Below are positions 17,205 to 28,460 of a stretch of 64,000 nucleotides of DNA, piece by piece; positions within the stretch are counted from its first letter, which is position 1; every line of letters begins with the position of its first letter. Both the position numbers and the translations under genes were made by a program. The DNA is from Syntrophobotulus glycolicus DSM 8271 (lineage in GTDB: Bacteria; Bacillota; Desulfitobacteriia; Desulfitobacteriales; Syntrophobotulaceae), in NCBI RefSeq assembly GCF_000190635.1, contig NC_015172.1, forward strand, positions 3,224,001 through 3,288,000, read 5' to 3'. The notes below the pieces were generated by a model. That model searched no databases and was not told where the DNA came from. It was given only the letters and a program-made list of their open reading frames with translations.

Positions 17205-17412
17205 TTCATCACTTCCATCGTTACAATTCTATTCTACCTTGTAAAGAAAGGCACCCACCATAAATAAAAATATGCTTAATAAAATGTCTTCGTTTATTTT
17301 TAAACTGAGTTTTATCCATTCTATCATTTTCCAGTTCATTACTATATCATTGAATTAATTTTATATGGTTTTAAAAAACCTTTTTTTCAATCGTTCATGG
17401 GGGGTGTTTTTT

Positions 17413-18015
17413 TTGAAGCAAAAGAATTCTGACCGTCTTCAAACATTTTATAAGTGGTGGCTGCCTGTATACAAAATTTTAAATATCAGAATGCGCTCAA
17501 ACTACCGGGCTGCGCTGCCTGCAATCCTGGAACGGATGGCTATCAGCAAAGAGACAACCGTCCTTGATGTCGGCACCGGAACCGGTGCCTTGGCCGGGTT
17601 ATTGTCGGAGTATACTCCCAATATCACGGGTATTGATTTTTCCATTGATATGCTGAATCAGGCAAAAATAACTTACGGACAGAAGATTGACTTTATTCAT
17701 ATGCCAGCACATGAAATCGCCAAATTTGGACCTGAGTCTTTTGATCTGGTTACATCCGCATTCTGTCTCCATGATATGAATAATGAATACCGGTTAACTG
17801 TTTTGCAAGAGATGCAGCGGGTTGCGGCAGAAAAGGTTGTCATTCTTGATTTCCCCAAAACTTTTAACCCCGTAATCCGCTTGATTGAGCTGTTGGAGGG
17901 CAGTTTTTACCATGATTTTGTTCAACAGATTGATGATCAATTAAACTCTGTCTTCTCCATGGTTGAGGAAATCCTTTTTTCTAATGAATTGATCATCTAC
18001 ATTTGTGATCCTTAA
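17413..18015 (+). CDS. SAM-dependent methyltransferase
   Basis: 200 aa in the preferred reading. Motif I is VLDVGTGTGALAGLL, motif II ITGIDFSIDML, and motif IV region FDLVTSAFCLHDM. It resembles UbiE/COQ5-like class I enzymes; the substrate is unknown. The TTG at 17413 is preferred because GGGGGGTG lies 8 bases upstream; the ATG at 17365 has no such site. It stands alone on the plus strand between the esterase and hppA, and shares a terminator with hppA. Confidence 0.8.
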   Translation: MKQKNSDRLQTFYKWWLPVYKILNIRMRSNYRAALPAILERMAISKETTVLDVGTGTGALAGLLSEYTPNITGIDFSIDMLNQAKITYGQKIDFIHMPAHEIAKFGPESFDLVTSAFCLHDMNNEYRLTVLQEMQRVAAEKVVILDFPKTFNPVIRLIELLEGSFYHDFVQQIDDQLNSVFSMVEEILFSNELIIYICDP

Positions 18016-18039
18016 AGAGCTTTATCTAAGAATAAGATA

Positions 18040-18082
18040 AAAGACAGGCGCTTCAAATTCAATTGAAGCGCCTCGTCTTTTT
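18040..18082. terminator. bidirectional terminator between the methyltransferase and hppA
   Basis: AGGCGCTTCAA and TTGAAGCGCCT form a perfect 11-bp stem, extended outwards by AAAAGAC/GTCTTTTT, with T tracts in both directions. It serves both converging genes. Confidence 0.9.
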
Positions 18083-18120
18083 ATGCTGAATATTGTCTTT
18101 TCGCTCTCAATACCCGCACA

Positions 18121-20121
18121 TTAAGAAAGGAACGGAGCGATAATCAAGGAAATTGTACCCATCACCTTAATCAGGGCATTAAGAGATGGTCCGGCCGTAT
18201 CCTTAAACGGATCACCGACGGTGTCTCCGATAACCGCTGCCGCATGGGCATCTGTTCCTTTTCCGCCCAGGTTTCCTGCCTCAATATATTTTTTAGCATT
18301 GTCCCAGGCCCCGCCGGCATTAGCCATATAAATCGCCAGCAGGAAACCTGCAACTGTACAGCCGGCAAGCATTCCGCCCATAGCGCTTTTCCCGAGTCCA
18401 AAACCGACCAGAACCGGAGTTCCTACCGCCAGCAGACCGGGTATGATCATCTGTCTGATGGCAGCCTTAGTGGAAATATCCACGCATGCCGCATAATCCG
18501 GTTTGGCTTTCCCCTCCATCAGACCGGGAATTTCTTTGAACTGGCGGCGAACTTCCCCAATCATCTCAAAAGCGGCCTTCCCGACAGCTTCCATCGCAAA
18601 GGCTGAGAAAAGGAAAGGCAGACCGCCGCCGATAAACAGACCGACAATTGTTTTCGGCACAAGAATATCAATACTGTGCAATTCCGCCAATTCAGCAAAG
18701 GCATTAAACAGGGCCAAAGCCGTAAGTGCGGCGGAACCGATCGCAAAACCCTTGGCAACAGCGGCAGTGGTATTGCCCACAGCATCAAGCTTATCTGTCG
18801 TTTTCCGGACACTGGGCTCCAGTTCCGCCATTTCGGCGATACCACCGGCATTATCGGCAACAGGTCCAAAGGAGTCAATTGCTACAATCATCCCGGCCGT
18901 AGAGAGCATAGCCATGGCGGCAACCGCGATTCCATATACCCCCGCTACAGAGAAAGAGATCATTGTCGCCGCACAAATCGTAATGACCGGCAGCGCTGTA
19001 CTCTTCAAACCAACAGCCATCCCTGTAATCAGGTTGGTTGCCGGACCTGTGAGTGATGCCTGGGCAATAGACTGGGCAGGTTTTTTGTTATTGGATGTAT
19101 AGTATTCTGTAATAAGTCCGATCAAGATATTGACAACCAAACCGCAAATGACCGCAATAAATACTTTATTCGGTGTAAGCACCACACTTCCGGTATCATA
19201 ACTGGCCGGAAGAAGCAAATGAACCAGTGCATATGATCCGAGCGCAGTCAGAAGATTGGTCCCCCAGAGACCTTTGTTCAAGGCTGTCTGTGGATTGGCA
19301 TTCTCCCCTGTTCTCACCAGAAAGCTGGCTAAAATAGAACTAATAATTCCAATAGCACCCATCAGGATAAAGAGGAGCTCACCCGCTCCATGTCCTTTAA
19401 ATACGGAAAAACCGATTAACATACCGGCAATCGTGGTTGCGGCATAAGATTCAAATAAGTCGGCACCCATTCCGGCCGTATCACCGACATTGTCTCCAAC
19501 ATTGTCGGCAATAACCGCCGGGTTTCGGGGGTCATCTTCAGGAATACCCGCTTCTACCTTACCGACAAGGTCCGCTCCGACATCGGCAGCTTTGGTATAA
19601 ATCCCACCGCCGACACGGGCAAAAAGAGCAATCGCACTGGCGCCGAACGCAAACGAATTAATGGTTTCGGCATTGCCAAACAAAAGAAAAAGGCCTGCTA
19701 CACCTAAAAGACCAAGCCCTGCCACCGACATACCCATTACCGCACCCGCTCTGAAAGATACCCCGAGAGCTTTGTTCAGGCTGGTCCGGGCAGCTTCTGT
19801 CGTCCGGCAGTTTGCTCTGGTGGTGATCCCCATCCCGACATATCCCGCTATACCGGAAGAAACCGCACCGACCATAAAGGATACTGCTACCTGCCAATCT
19901 TTAAAAATAAAGAGTACAACAAAAATAAGAACAGCGATCGGAATAAGTGTTCTATACTGTCTATTCAGATAAGCCATAGCCCCTTCCTGAATAGCCTTGG
20001 ATATTTCCTGCATCCTGCTGTTGCCCGGATTTTCTTTAAGTACACTGCTGGCAAAAAAGACTGCGACCAGCAAACCGAGAACACCGGCTCCTACCCCCCA
20101 TAAAGGCGTTAAGAAATCCAT
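18121..20121 (-). CDS. hppA: membrane-bound ion-pumping pyrophosphatase
   Basis: 666 aa with about 15-16 membrane helices. Pyrophosphate-binding motifs are [21 protein letters not shown], and a second acidic set near the C-terminus ([14 protein letters not shown]). The GNTTAA motif has Ala where K+-independent enzymes have Lys, so this is the K+-dependent type, which may pump Na+ or H+. It stores the energy of PPi from biosynthesis as an ion gradient. AGGAGG lies 9 bases before the ATG chosen at 20121; a GTG one codon earlier is also possible. It follows secG by 77 bp. Confidence 0.96.
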   Translation of the reverse strand: MDFLTPLWGVGAGVLGLLVAVFFASSVLKENPGNSRMQEISKAIQEGAMAYLNRQYRTLIPIAVLIFVVLFIFKDWQVAVSFMVGAVSSGIAGYVGMGITTRANCRTTEAARTSLNKALGVSFRAGAVMGMSVAGLGLLGVAGLFLLFGNAETINSFAFGASAIALFARVGGGIYTKAADVGADLVGKVEAGIPEDDPRNPAVIADNVGDNVGDTAGMGADLFESYAATTIAGMLIGFSVFKGHGAGELLFILMGAIGIISSILASFLVRTGENANPQTALNKGLWGTNLLTALGSYALVHLLLPASYDTGSVVLTPNKVFIAVICGLVVNILIGLITEYYTSNNKKPAQSIAQASLTGPATNLITGMAVGLKSTALPVITICAATMISFSVAGVYGIAVAAMAMLSTAGMIVAIDSFGPVADNAGGIAEMAELEPSVRKTTDKLDAVGNTTAAVAKGFAIGSAALTALALFNAFAELAELHSIDILVPKTIVGLFIGGGLPFLFSAFAMEAVGKAAFEMIGEVRRQFKEIPGLMEGKAKPDYAACVDISTKAAIRQMIIPGLLAVGTPVLVGFGLGKSAMGGMLAGCTVAGFLLAIYMANAGGAWDNAKKYIEAGNLGGKGTDAHAAAVIGDTVGDPFKDTAGPSLNALIKVMGTISLIIAPFLS

Positions 20122-20198
20122 CACTTTTTACCTCCTACAAAAATAAAACCAAAGCGAAGTACTCAACATCGCCCGGCTTGAAAAACTTGCGTGACATC

Positions 20199-20429
20199 CT
20201 ATTTCAGGTAAATGGTCAACCCCAGCGAACTGACAAGAAATAATACCGCAAAAGCAATGCTTAGTTTGGCCAGGAAACCTTCCATTCCTTTTGCTGATTT
20301 GCCAAAAAATTGCTCGCCTGCGCCTGTAATAGACCCTGAAAGGCCTGCGCTTTTTCCGCTTTGCAACAGCACAGTAGCGATTAGTCCAAGAGAACTGATT
20401 AAAAGAATTACAATAATAAATATCGTCAT
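20199..20429 (-). CDS. secG: preprotein translocase subunit SecG
   Basis: 76 aa with two membrane helices separated by the conserved glycine-rich loop (QSGKSAGLSGSITGAGEQFFGKSAKG). SecG assists SecYE during protein export. The start at 20429 follows AGGAGGTGAAATCA; an earlier in-frame GTG is part of that ribosome-binding site. It lies between eno and hppA, close to the eno-secG-smpB order usual in Firmicutes. Confidence 0.95.
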   Translation of the reverse strand: MTIFIIVILLISSLGLIATVLLQSGKSAGLSGSITGAGEQFFGKSAKGMEGFLAKLSIAFAVLFLVSSLGLTIYLK

Positions 20430-20582
20430 TGATTTCACCTCCTAAGCCTTATTTATGTAAATATGCCTGAGCTATTGCATGAAATACAACCACAATACGC
20501 AAATATGATGTCAGCAGTCCTATTTTAGCACAGCCCTTATTATCACGCAATATCTATCCTGTGCTTTGATCCCAAACCCTGG

Positions 20583-20623
20583 CAAAAATAACTTGCCCCA
20601 TATGGAAAATCCATACAGGGCAA
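20583..20623 (-). terminator. terminator after eno
   Basis: TTGCCCTGTATGGA pairs with TCCATATGGGGCAA across a 3-base loop, then GTTATTTTT. It lies about 50 bp after the eno stop and separates the glycolytic run from secG. Confidence 0.85.
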
Positions 20624-20671
20624 ATGCTTTGTCCCTGCTCGTAAAATTCTGCTGTCCGGCAGACCGCCCCT

Positions 20672-21952
<1,281 letters not shown>

Positions 21953-21967
21953 TCACTCCTACCCTTT

Positions 21968-23596
21968 TCATTCTTCATTTTGACTCAGCAATGATTTGCC
22001 TGTCATTTCTTTTGGTTTCGGTATTCCCAGTATTTCTAAAATTGTTGGTGCAATATCGCGAAGAGCAGCCCCTTCCCGGAGTATTCTGCCCTTATACGCC
22101 TCATTGACAATAATACAGGGAACTTTGTTGGTTGTGTGTGATGTCATGGGGCTGTAAAGCCCCTTGTCACTGATAAAAGAAATACTGACCATACTGGTTG
22201 TGGGACTATTAATATCGGAAAGCGCCCGCTGGTCAATCATGGTTTCCGCATTCCCGTGGTCTGCCGTAATCAGCAATGTCCCGCCATGCCTCCTGATCGC
22301 TTCCTCCACTTTACCCAGGCAAATATCAACTGCCTCTACAGCCCTTACCGTCGCGTCAAAATACCCTGTATGGCCAACCATATCCGGATTGGCATAATTC
22401 AAAATAATCACATCATAGATATTCTTTTCAATCTCCTGTAATACCGAATCCGTGATTTCATAGGCGCTCATCTCCGGTTTGAGATTATATGTCGCTACTT
22501 TTGGTGATGGAATCAGGACTCTGTCTTCCTTATCGTTTGGTTCTTCAACACCTCCGTTAAAAAAGAAGGTAACATGGGCATACTTTTCAGTTTCTGCTAT
22601 CCGGAGCTGGCGCAGATTGTTATCGGCCAGCACTTCCCCTAAGGTATTATCCAGATTTTGCGGGGGATAAGCCACTGGACAGTCAAATTCAGCATCATAT
22701 TCCGTCATGCAGACAAAATGAACCTGCGGTCTGTCCGGTCTTTCGAACTCTTTAAAATCTTCTTGAATAAAAGCCCGGGTAATCTCTCTGGCCCTGTCGG
22801 CTCGAAAATTAAAAAAGATCAGACTATCCCCATCCTGAATCTTGGCTACCGGTTGTCCGTTTCCCTCTATGATTACGGTCGGCTGGACAAATTCGTCCAG
22901 AACTTTGCATTCATAGCATTTTTGAATAGCTGCCAGGGCATTGGGCGCCATTTCTCCTTCCCCGTAAACCATGGCCTTGTACGCTTGATTCACCCTGTCC
23001 CAGCGTTTGTCCCTGTCCATTGCGTAATAGCGGCCAATCACCGTAGCGATTTTTCCCTTGCCGAGCTCCTCCGTTTTGGTGATCAGCTTGCATAAATAAT
23101 CCCGGGCACTTTGAGGAAGAACATCCCGCCCATCAAGAAATACATGGATGAAAACACGTTCCACTTCTTCTTTAACCGCCATCATCAGCATGTCATTCAG
23201 ATGCTCGATATGGGAGTGAACCCCGCCGTCGGAAAGCAGTCCCATGAGATGCAGTGAATGATTGGTTCCCCTGAGCCGGTGCATCGCCTCCAGCAAAACT
23301 TCATTTTTAAAAAAATCCTCGTCCTCAATATCTTTAAAAATGCGGGTTAATTCCTGATACACCACTCTTCCTGCCCCGATATTCAGGTGCCCCACTTCAG
23401 AATTCCCCATCTGGCCTTTGGGCAGCCCGACTTCTTTACCGGAAGCGGTAAGCAAAGTATGGGGATAACGATCGATCAATCTGTTGAAATTGGGGGTTTT
23501 AGCCCATACAGTAGCATTCCCTATTCTTTCCGGACTACATCCCCAACCATCAAGGATCATCAGCATCAATGGTTTTTTTTGCCCGGCATCCGGCAT
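21968..23596 (-). CDS. gpmI: phosphoglycerate mutase, cofactor-independent
   Basis: 542 aa, about 30 longer than most family members. It starts with the metal-binding LMILDGWG, has the phosphoserine segment GNSEVGHLNIGAGR, HSH ligands in SDGGVHSHIEH, DGRDVLP, and the C-terminal metal sites TADHGNAE and TSHTTNKVP. The enzyme needs Mn2+ and interconverts 3- and 2-phosphoglycerate. The start follows AAGGGGTGAG. The Mn2+ need is interesting given the Mn2+ riboswitch elsewhere in the window, but no link is shown. Confidence 0.97.
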   Translation of the reverse strand: MPDAGQKKPLMLMILDGWGCSPERIGNATVWAKTPNFNRLIDRYPHTLLTASGKEVGLPKGQMGNSEVGHLNIGAGRVVYQELTRIFKDIEDEDFFKNEVLLEAMHRLRGTNHSLHLMGLLSDGGVHSHIEHLNDMLMMAVKEEVERVFIHVFLDGRDVLPQSARDYLCKLITKTEELGKGKIATVIGRYYAMDRDKRWDRVNQAYKAMVYGEGEMAPNALAAIQKCYECKVLDEFVQPTVIIEGNGQPVAKIQDGDSLIFFNFRADRAREITRAFIQEDFKEFERPDRPQVHFVCMTEYDAEFDCPVAYPPQNLDNTLGEVLADNNLRQLRIAETEKYAHVTFFFNGGVEEPNDKEDRVLIPSPKVATYNLKPEMSAYEITDSVLQEIEKNIYDVIILNYANPDMVGHTGYFDATVRAVEAVDICLGKVEEAIRRHGGTLLITADHGNAETMIDQRALSDINSPTTSMVSISFISDKGLYSPMTSHTTNKVPCIIVNEAYKGRILREGAALRDIAPTILEILGIPKPKEMTGKSLLSQNEE

Positions 23597-23612
23597 AGGA
23601 TCTCACCCCTTC

Positions 23613-24368
23613 TCACGCGTTATGGATCAAATCGGCGAATTGCTTCGGATCAAGACTTGCCCCGCCTACAAGCGCTCCATCAATATCTTTTTTCTTGGTC
23701 AGTTCTTTGATGTTATCTGCTTTGACACTGCCTCCGTAGAGAATCTGAATATTATTGGCCGCCGCTCCGGCTATACCGGCCAGTGTGGAACGGATTGCCG
23801 CGCACATTTCCTGGGCGTCCTGAGGAGAGGCTGTTTTCCCTGTTCCTATTGCCCAGACCGGTTCATATGCGATGACGATCTTTCCGATATCGGAGGAGGA
23901 AAGTTCACTCAGGTCTTTTTCGACCTGGGAGCGGACAAAGGACAGGGCCTTGCCGTCTTCACGCTGAGACAGGTTTTCCCCTACACACAGAATAGGCTTA
24001 AGATTGTTTTCCAAAGCAGCTTTTATTTTTTGAGCGATCAGTTCATCATTTTCTTTTAAATAGCCACGGCGTTCAGAATGTCCTATGATGACATAAGTAC
24101 AGGCCAAGTCAACAAGCATTGCCGGTGAAATCTCCCCTGTATATGCTCCCTCCTTTTGATAAAACACATCCTGAGCTCCGATATGTATGATGCCTTCTTC
24201 CCATTCTTCTTTTAAAACATGCAGCGCGGTAAAGGGGGCACAGATCACAATCTCCTTGTCGGTAACATCGGCAACCCTTCCCTGAAAATCCAAAGCAAAT
24301 TCCCTGGCCTGCTGGGTATTCATAAACATTTTCCAATTTCCTGCAATCAACTGCTTTCTACTATTCAC
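23613..24368 (-). CDS. tpiA: triosephosphate isomerase
   Basis: 251 aa. N-terminal AGNWKMFMN, the electrophile His in IIGHSERRGY, the catalytic Glu in VIAYEPVWAIGTGKTA, and the phosphate loop LYGGSVKADN are all present. The GTG at 24368 (reading MNSRKQLIAGNWKM) is chosen because GGAGGG lies 7 bases upstream; the ATG five codons earlier overlaps that site. It sits 16 bp before gpmI. Confidence 0.97.
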   Translation of the reverse strand: MNSRKQLIAGNWKMFMNTQQAREFALDFQGRVADVTDKEIVICAPFTALHVLKEEWEEGIIHIGAQDVFYQKEGAYTGEISPAMLVDLACTYVIIGHSERRGYLKENDELIAQKIKAALENNLKPILCVGENLSQREDGKALSFVRSQVEKDLSELSSSDIGKIVIAYEPVWAIGTGKTASPQDAQEMCAAIRSTLAGIAGAAANNIQILYGGSVKADNIKELTKKKDIDGALVGGASLDPKQFADLIHNA

Positions 24369-24391
24369 GCCAAGTCCCTCCATAAATGATT

Positions 24392-25576
24392 TTAACTGTC
24401 CTGAAGCGCCGCCACTCCCGGAAGCAGCTTGCCTTCCAAAAACTCCAGAGAAGCTCCGCCGCCTGTCGAGACATGAGTGATCTTATCCGCAACACCCATT
24501 TTTTCAACTGCGGCCACCGAATCCCCGCCGCCTACAATCGTCACGCCCTGGCATTCGGCTACAGCTATCGCTACTTTTTCAGTACCCTGGGCAAATTTTG
24601 GCATTTCAAAAACACCCATCGGTCCGTTCCAAATCAAAGTTTTGGCCGGTCTGATCTCCTCGGCAAACTTTGCGGCACTGTCCGGACCAATATCTAAAGC
24701 CTGTTCATCCAAAGCGATTTCTTTAACAGAGGTTATTCTGGACTGAGCATCAGGAGCGAAATCCTTTGCCGCCACCACATCAGTCGGCAGTAAAAATTTA
24801 ATTCCTTTTTGTTTGGCCTTAGCCAGCAATTCTTGGGCCAAACCTGTTTTCTCCTTCTCGACAAGGGATTTGCCCGTTTCATATCCCTGAGCCTTAATAA
24901 AGGTATTCGCCATTCCTCCGCCGATAATCAATGTATCCACTTTACTGATCAGATGATCAATAACGGCTATTTTATCACTGACCTTGGCCCCTCCGATTAT
25001 TGCGACAAAAGGTCTTTCGGGATTTTCCAAGGCCTTGCCCATGATCTCCACTTCTTTTTTCATCAAAAAGCCGGCATAGGCCGGAATAAATCCGGCAATT
25101 CCTTCTGTAGAAGCGTGGGCCCTGTGTGCTGTGCCAAATGCATCATTGACAAAGATCTCTGCCAGTCCGGCTAATTTCCCGGCAAAGCTCCGGTCATTCT
25201 TTTCCTCTTCCTCATAAAAACGGACATTTTCCAAAAGCATGACCTGCCCGCCGGAAAGCTCTTTTGCCTGTTCCGCAACCTCAGGACCAATACAGTCTTT
25301 CGCCATCAGTACATCCGTTTTCAGCAGCTCGCTTAACCTGCCGGCAACCGGGGCCAGGGAGTACTTGGGATTGAATTTTCCTTTGGGTCTTCCCAAATGT
25401 GAAGCCAGAATCACCCTGGCCCCCTTTTCCCGCAAATACTTTATGGTGGGCAAAGCGGCAGTTATCCTGGTATCATCAGTTATTTTGCCGGAATCATCCA
25501 GAGGCACATTGAAATCCACTCTGACCAACACCCGTTTCCCTTTGACATCAACTTGATCAATACTCTTCTTATTCAT
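24392..25576 (-). CDS. pgk: phosphoglycerate kinase
   Basis: 394 aa. [33 protein letters not shown], the hinge region, and the nucleotide motif [13 protein letters not shown] followed by [13 protein letters not shown] identify it. It makes ATP from 1,3-bisphosphoglycerate. The start at 25576 (MNKKSIDQ) follows a GGTGAGGCAGGG site. It is the first gene of the glycolytic run here; gapA and a cggR-type regulator, often upstream, are not present. Confidence 0.98.
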   Translation of the reverse strand: MNKKSIDQVDVKGKRVLVRVDFNVPLDDSGKITDDTRITAALPTIKYLREKGARVILASHLGRPKGKFNPKYSLAPVAGRLSELLKTDVLMAKDCIGPEVAEQAKELSGGQVMLLENVRFYEEEEKNDRSFAGKLAGLAEIFVNDAFGTAHRAHASTEGIAGFIPAYAGFLMKKEVEIMGKALENPERPFVAIIGGAKVSDKIAVIDHLISKVDTLIIGGGMANTFIKAQGYETGKSLVEKEKTGLAQELLAKAKQKGIKFLLPTDVVAAKDFAPDAQSRITSVKEIALDEQALDIGPDSAAKFAEEIRPAKTLIWNGPMGVFEMPKFAQGTEKVAIAVAECQGVTIVGGGDSVAAVEKMGVADKITHVSTGGGASLEFLEGKLLPGVAALQDS

Positions 25577-25720
25577 TCCCTGCCTCACCTTTCTTAACGC
25601 TATTTGATTGTTCTTATTAAGCTAGTTTTCCGCTATATTGTTTTCTTATTCGAAGCTGTTGCTTGGAAGGTCCCTATTTTAATTGCATATGGTCTATCAT
25701 AGCATACCAGCATAAAATAT

Positions 25721-27451
25721 TCATTTCATTCCTTTTTTTGTTTCTCTGGATAATTCATGGTTATGTCCTTCACCATCCGTTTCCTGCCCGACAATGATCC
25801 TGGCAATATTAAAGATTTCCTCACTGATATTATACATTCCATTGATTAAATCAATCATGATGCTGATACAATCGATTTGAACCCTTCCAGGTTCAAACTC
25901 TGAATTTGCGCTCTTTCCTCCCTCAGAACCGGAAGACGGTGCACTGCCGTACTGAAAGCTGATCGCATTTTCCCTCATATGATGAAATATTCCGATCACT
26001 TCCTGGCGTTTATTGATCACCTCATAGGAGTTGGATCTCGTTTTATTGTCCAAGTCAGACAGAATAGCCAGATAGTGATTGGAATTCAGAATATACAATT
26101 CATCAAACATTGCCGAATCTCTCTCGGTCAATTTTATTTTCTCATTATGCATCCGCATGATATACCTGGTCATCACAACCAGATTATCGGCGATATATTC
26201 AAATTCCTTGGCCATCAGCAAGTAATTTTGACTGTCGAAAATCTGCTGCCTGATCAGGTTGCGCCTGAAAATCGCTGTAATATAGTCGGTGATCTGCCGG
26301 TAATGCCAATCCACATTCCGTTCAGACTGTTCCACAACATCAGCCCAGCGCTGCTCCCCCCGATACATTACTCTTGGCAACAGGTCCACCATATTCTCCA
26401 TGATCTGATGGGAGAGCCACCTGATTTCCTGATAAACCTGGCTTAAGGCAACAACCGGAAGTTCCAGCGCTGTTTTGGTGATAAACATGTTTCGCAGTTC
26501 TTTATCCCTGCCTTTAGGCTGAGGAATAATTTTGATCAAGGCATTGGCGATTAATTTGTTGAAAGGCAAAAATAAAACAACCATTAATATCGCCGAAAAA
26601 AGGTGGGCATTGGCAACCTGCATGGGCAGATAGGGTGAAGACCAAACCAGCAATGCCGAAAATTGACTGAAGAAAGGAAAAACAATCAGAGCAGCGGCAA
26701 CCCGGTAAATGCTGTTGGCAAGCGCTACCCTTTTGGCATCTGTTTTTTCTGCGCTTAAAGCGGAAACTAAAGTTGTTACCGTCCCTCCGATATGGGCCCC
26801 CATCACAAGGGGCACCACCGCCTCAACCGTCAAAAGCCCTTGAGTTGAAAGGGAAATCAAGATGGCCATGAACGCGGAGCTGCTCTGGAGCAATGCCGTA
26901 AAAACAGTGCTGACCAGTATCCCCAAAACAGGATTATCGCCAAAACCGGAAAGAAACGCATTGACTTCCGGTATATTTCGGAAAGGGGCAAATGCACTTG
27001 ACAGGTAAGACATCCCGACAAAGATACAGCCGAATCCGATCATAGCCTGCCCGATCCGTTTTGTCTGGGTCGTTCTGATCACCAGATACAAAATAAAGCC
27101 AATAAAGATCATGGCCAGAGCGATATTCAGGATGGGGAAAGAAATCAGCAGAATCACAATCGATGTTCCGACTGAAGACCCCAGGGCCACTCCTAAAGCC
27201 TGTGCCAATGTCATTAACCCGGAATTGACAAATTCAACCACCATTACTGTTGTTGCGGCACTGCTCTGCAATGCGATTGTCATCACCATGCCAAAAAAGG
27301 CCGCCGTTAGGGTTTTCTTCGTAAGGGATTCCAGAATTTTTTTCAAACGATTGGCGGCTATTTTTTGCAGTCCTTCGGATGTCGCATTCACTCCGTACAG
27401 AAAAAGGCCCATGCCTCCCAGAAACTGCATTACCATTGTTACTGTAATCAT
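25721..27451 (-). CDS. Na+/phosphate-cotransporter family protein with PhoU-like tail
   Basis: 576 aa. The N-terminal ~310 residues hold two Na/Pi-cotransporter repeats, each with the QSSAATT or QSSSAFMA motif, in about eight or nine membrane helices. The C-terminal ~260 residues are helical and PhoU-like, interrupted by a Ser/Gly-rich linker (APSSGSEGGKSANS). Such proteins import phosphate or regulate its uptake. It lies between pgk and whiA where crh or gapA is often found. The substrate is inferred from family. Confidence 0.9.
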   Translation of the reverse strand: MITVTMVMQFLGGMGLFLYGVNATSEGLQKIAANRLKKILESLTKKTLTAAFFGMVMTIALQSSAATTVMVVEFVNSGLMTLAQALGVALGSSVGTSIVILLISFPILNIALAMIFIGFILYLVIRTTQTKRIGQAMIGFGCIFVGMSYLSSAFAPFRNIPEVNAFLSGFGDNPVLGILVSTVFTALLQSSSAFMAILISLSTQGLLTVEAVVPLVMGAHIGGTVTTLVSALSAEKTDAKRVALANSIYRVAAALIVFPFFSQFSALLVWSSPYLPMQVANAHLFSAILMVVLFLPFNKLIANALIKIIPQPKGRDKELRNMFITKTALELPVVALSQVYQEIRWLSHQIMENMVDLLPRVMYRGEQRWADVVEQSERNVDWHYRQITDYITAIFRRNLIRQQIFDSQNYLLMAKEFEYIADNLVVMTRYIMRMHNEKIKLTERDSAMFDELYILNSNHYLAILSDLDNKTRSNSYEVINKRQEVIGIFHHMRENAISFQYGSAPSSGSEGGKSANSEFEPGRVQIDCISIMIDLINGMYNISEEIFNIARIIVGQETDGEGHNHELSRETKKGMK

Positions 27452-27480
27452 TGATTCACCCTTTGCCCTGATTTTTGCGC

Positions 27481-28431
27481 CTATTTTGTTTTCGTAATTT
27501 TTTCCGCAATCTCGTCAATTTTACGGAGCCTGTGATTTATCCCTGATTTTCCTACTTTGGGAACAAGCATCTCTCCTAATTCTTTTAAACTGGAATCCGG
27601 ATACTGCAGGCGTAAATTGGCTACTTCCCGCAGATTTTGCGGGAGAGCTTTCAAGCCGATCGTCTGCTGGATAAGCTTAATATTTTCCAGCTGCCTGACC
27701 GCGGCATCCACTGTTTTATTCAGATTGGCCGTTTCACAGTTGACGATACGGTTAACCTGATTGCGCATATCCTTAATAATTCTAACATTCTCAAAGTCGA
27801 ACAAGGCTTGATGGGCGCCGATTAAAGCGAGAAATTCAAAGATATGCTCACTTTCTTTCAGATAGACGACATGAAAATTTTTTCGGTTGCTGATCTTTGC
27901 CCCAAGATCAAACTTGTTCAACAATTTGCTGATATCTTCCGCCAACACCTGATCATTCGTAATGATCTCCAGATGGTAATTGCCGCCTTCAGGATTGCTG
28001 ATCGATCCGCCCGCCAGAAAAGCCCCTCTCAGATAAGCCTTTTGATCACAGCGATGCCTGATGATGTCCTTATGGATACCGGCCAGTATCTCTCCTTCAT
28101 GATTCAGCAGGCCCAGCTTTTGAAGATCCTGGCCGCCGCGGGGATAAATCCTTACCATATAGGAATTGTTCTTTTTCAGCCTTAATTTGCGGCGGACCAC
28201 AATACTGGCCGGCAACTCCAGCAGGTTACGGGCCATATTATAAATCTTGCGGGCAACAGGGGCACTCTCAGTCGTGACATTGAGAGAATATTGCTGATTG
28301 GAACTGATCTGCAGCGTTCCGTCCATTCGGATCAGGGCCGATAATTCTGCCAGTTCGCAGCATTTCTTCTTTTCTTCAAGCCTTGCCAGTTCTTCCTTCG
28401 TTGAGGTGCTGAAAGACATCGGACCAAACAC
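27481..28431 (-). CDS. whiA: WhiA family DNA-binding protein
   Basis: 316 aa. An N-terminal LAGLIDADG-like fold (the RGAFLAGGSISNPE region) is followed by a C-terminal WhiA helix-turn-helix (ANLRLQYPDSSLKELGEMLVPKVGKSGINHRLRKI). In Streptomyces WhiA controls sporulation division; in Bacillus it affects division and chromosome segregation. The TTG at 28431 is used because GAGGGGAAG lies 6 bases away; the ATG at 28419 (MSFSTSTKEEL) matches the family's usual start and is possible. It follows yvcK by 30 bp. Confidence 0.95.
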   Translation of the reverse strand: MFGPMSFSTSTKEELARLEEKKKCCELAELSALIRMDGTLQISSNQQYSLNVTTESAPVARKIYNMARNLLELPASIVVRRKLRLKKNNSYMVRIYPRGGQDLQKLGLLNHEGEILAGIHKDIIRHRCDQKAYLRGAFLAGGSISNPEGGNYHLEIITNDQVLAEDISKLLNKFDLGAKISNRKNFHVVYLKESEHIFEFLALIGAHQALFDFENVRIIKDMRNQVNRIVNCETANLNKTVDAAVRQLENIKLIQQTIGLKALPQNLREVANLRLQYPDSSLKELGEMLVPKVGKSGINHRLRKIDEIAEKITKTK

Positions 28432-28460
28432 TTCCCCTCATGTCTTAATCAAATGTCCCA

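Noticed and set aside
18503-19102. A 199-codon open frame on the plus strand
   Set aside because: It is antisense to hppA and reflects the gene's biased codon use; its protein is a low-complexity Ala/Pro/Ile string with no domain.
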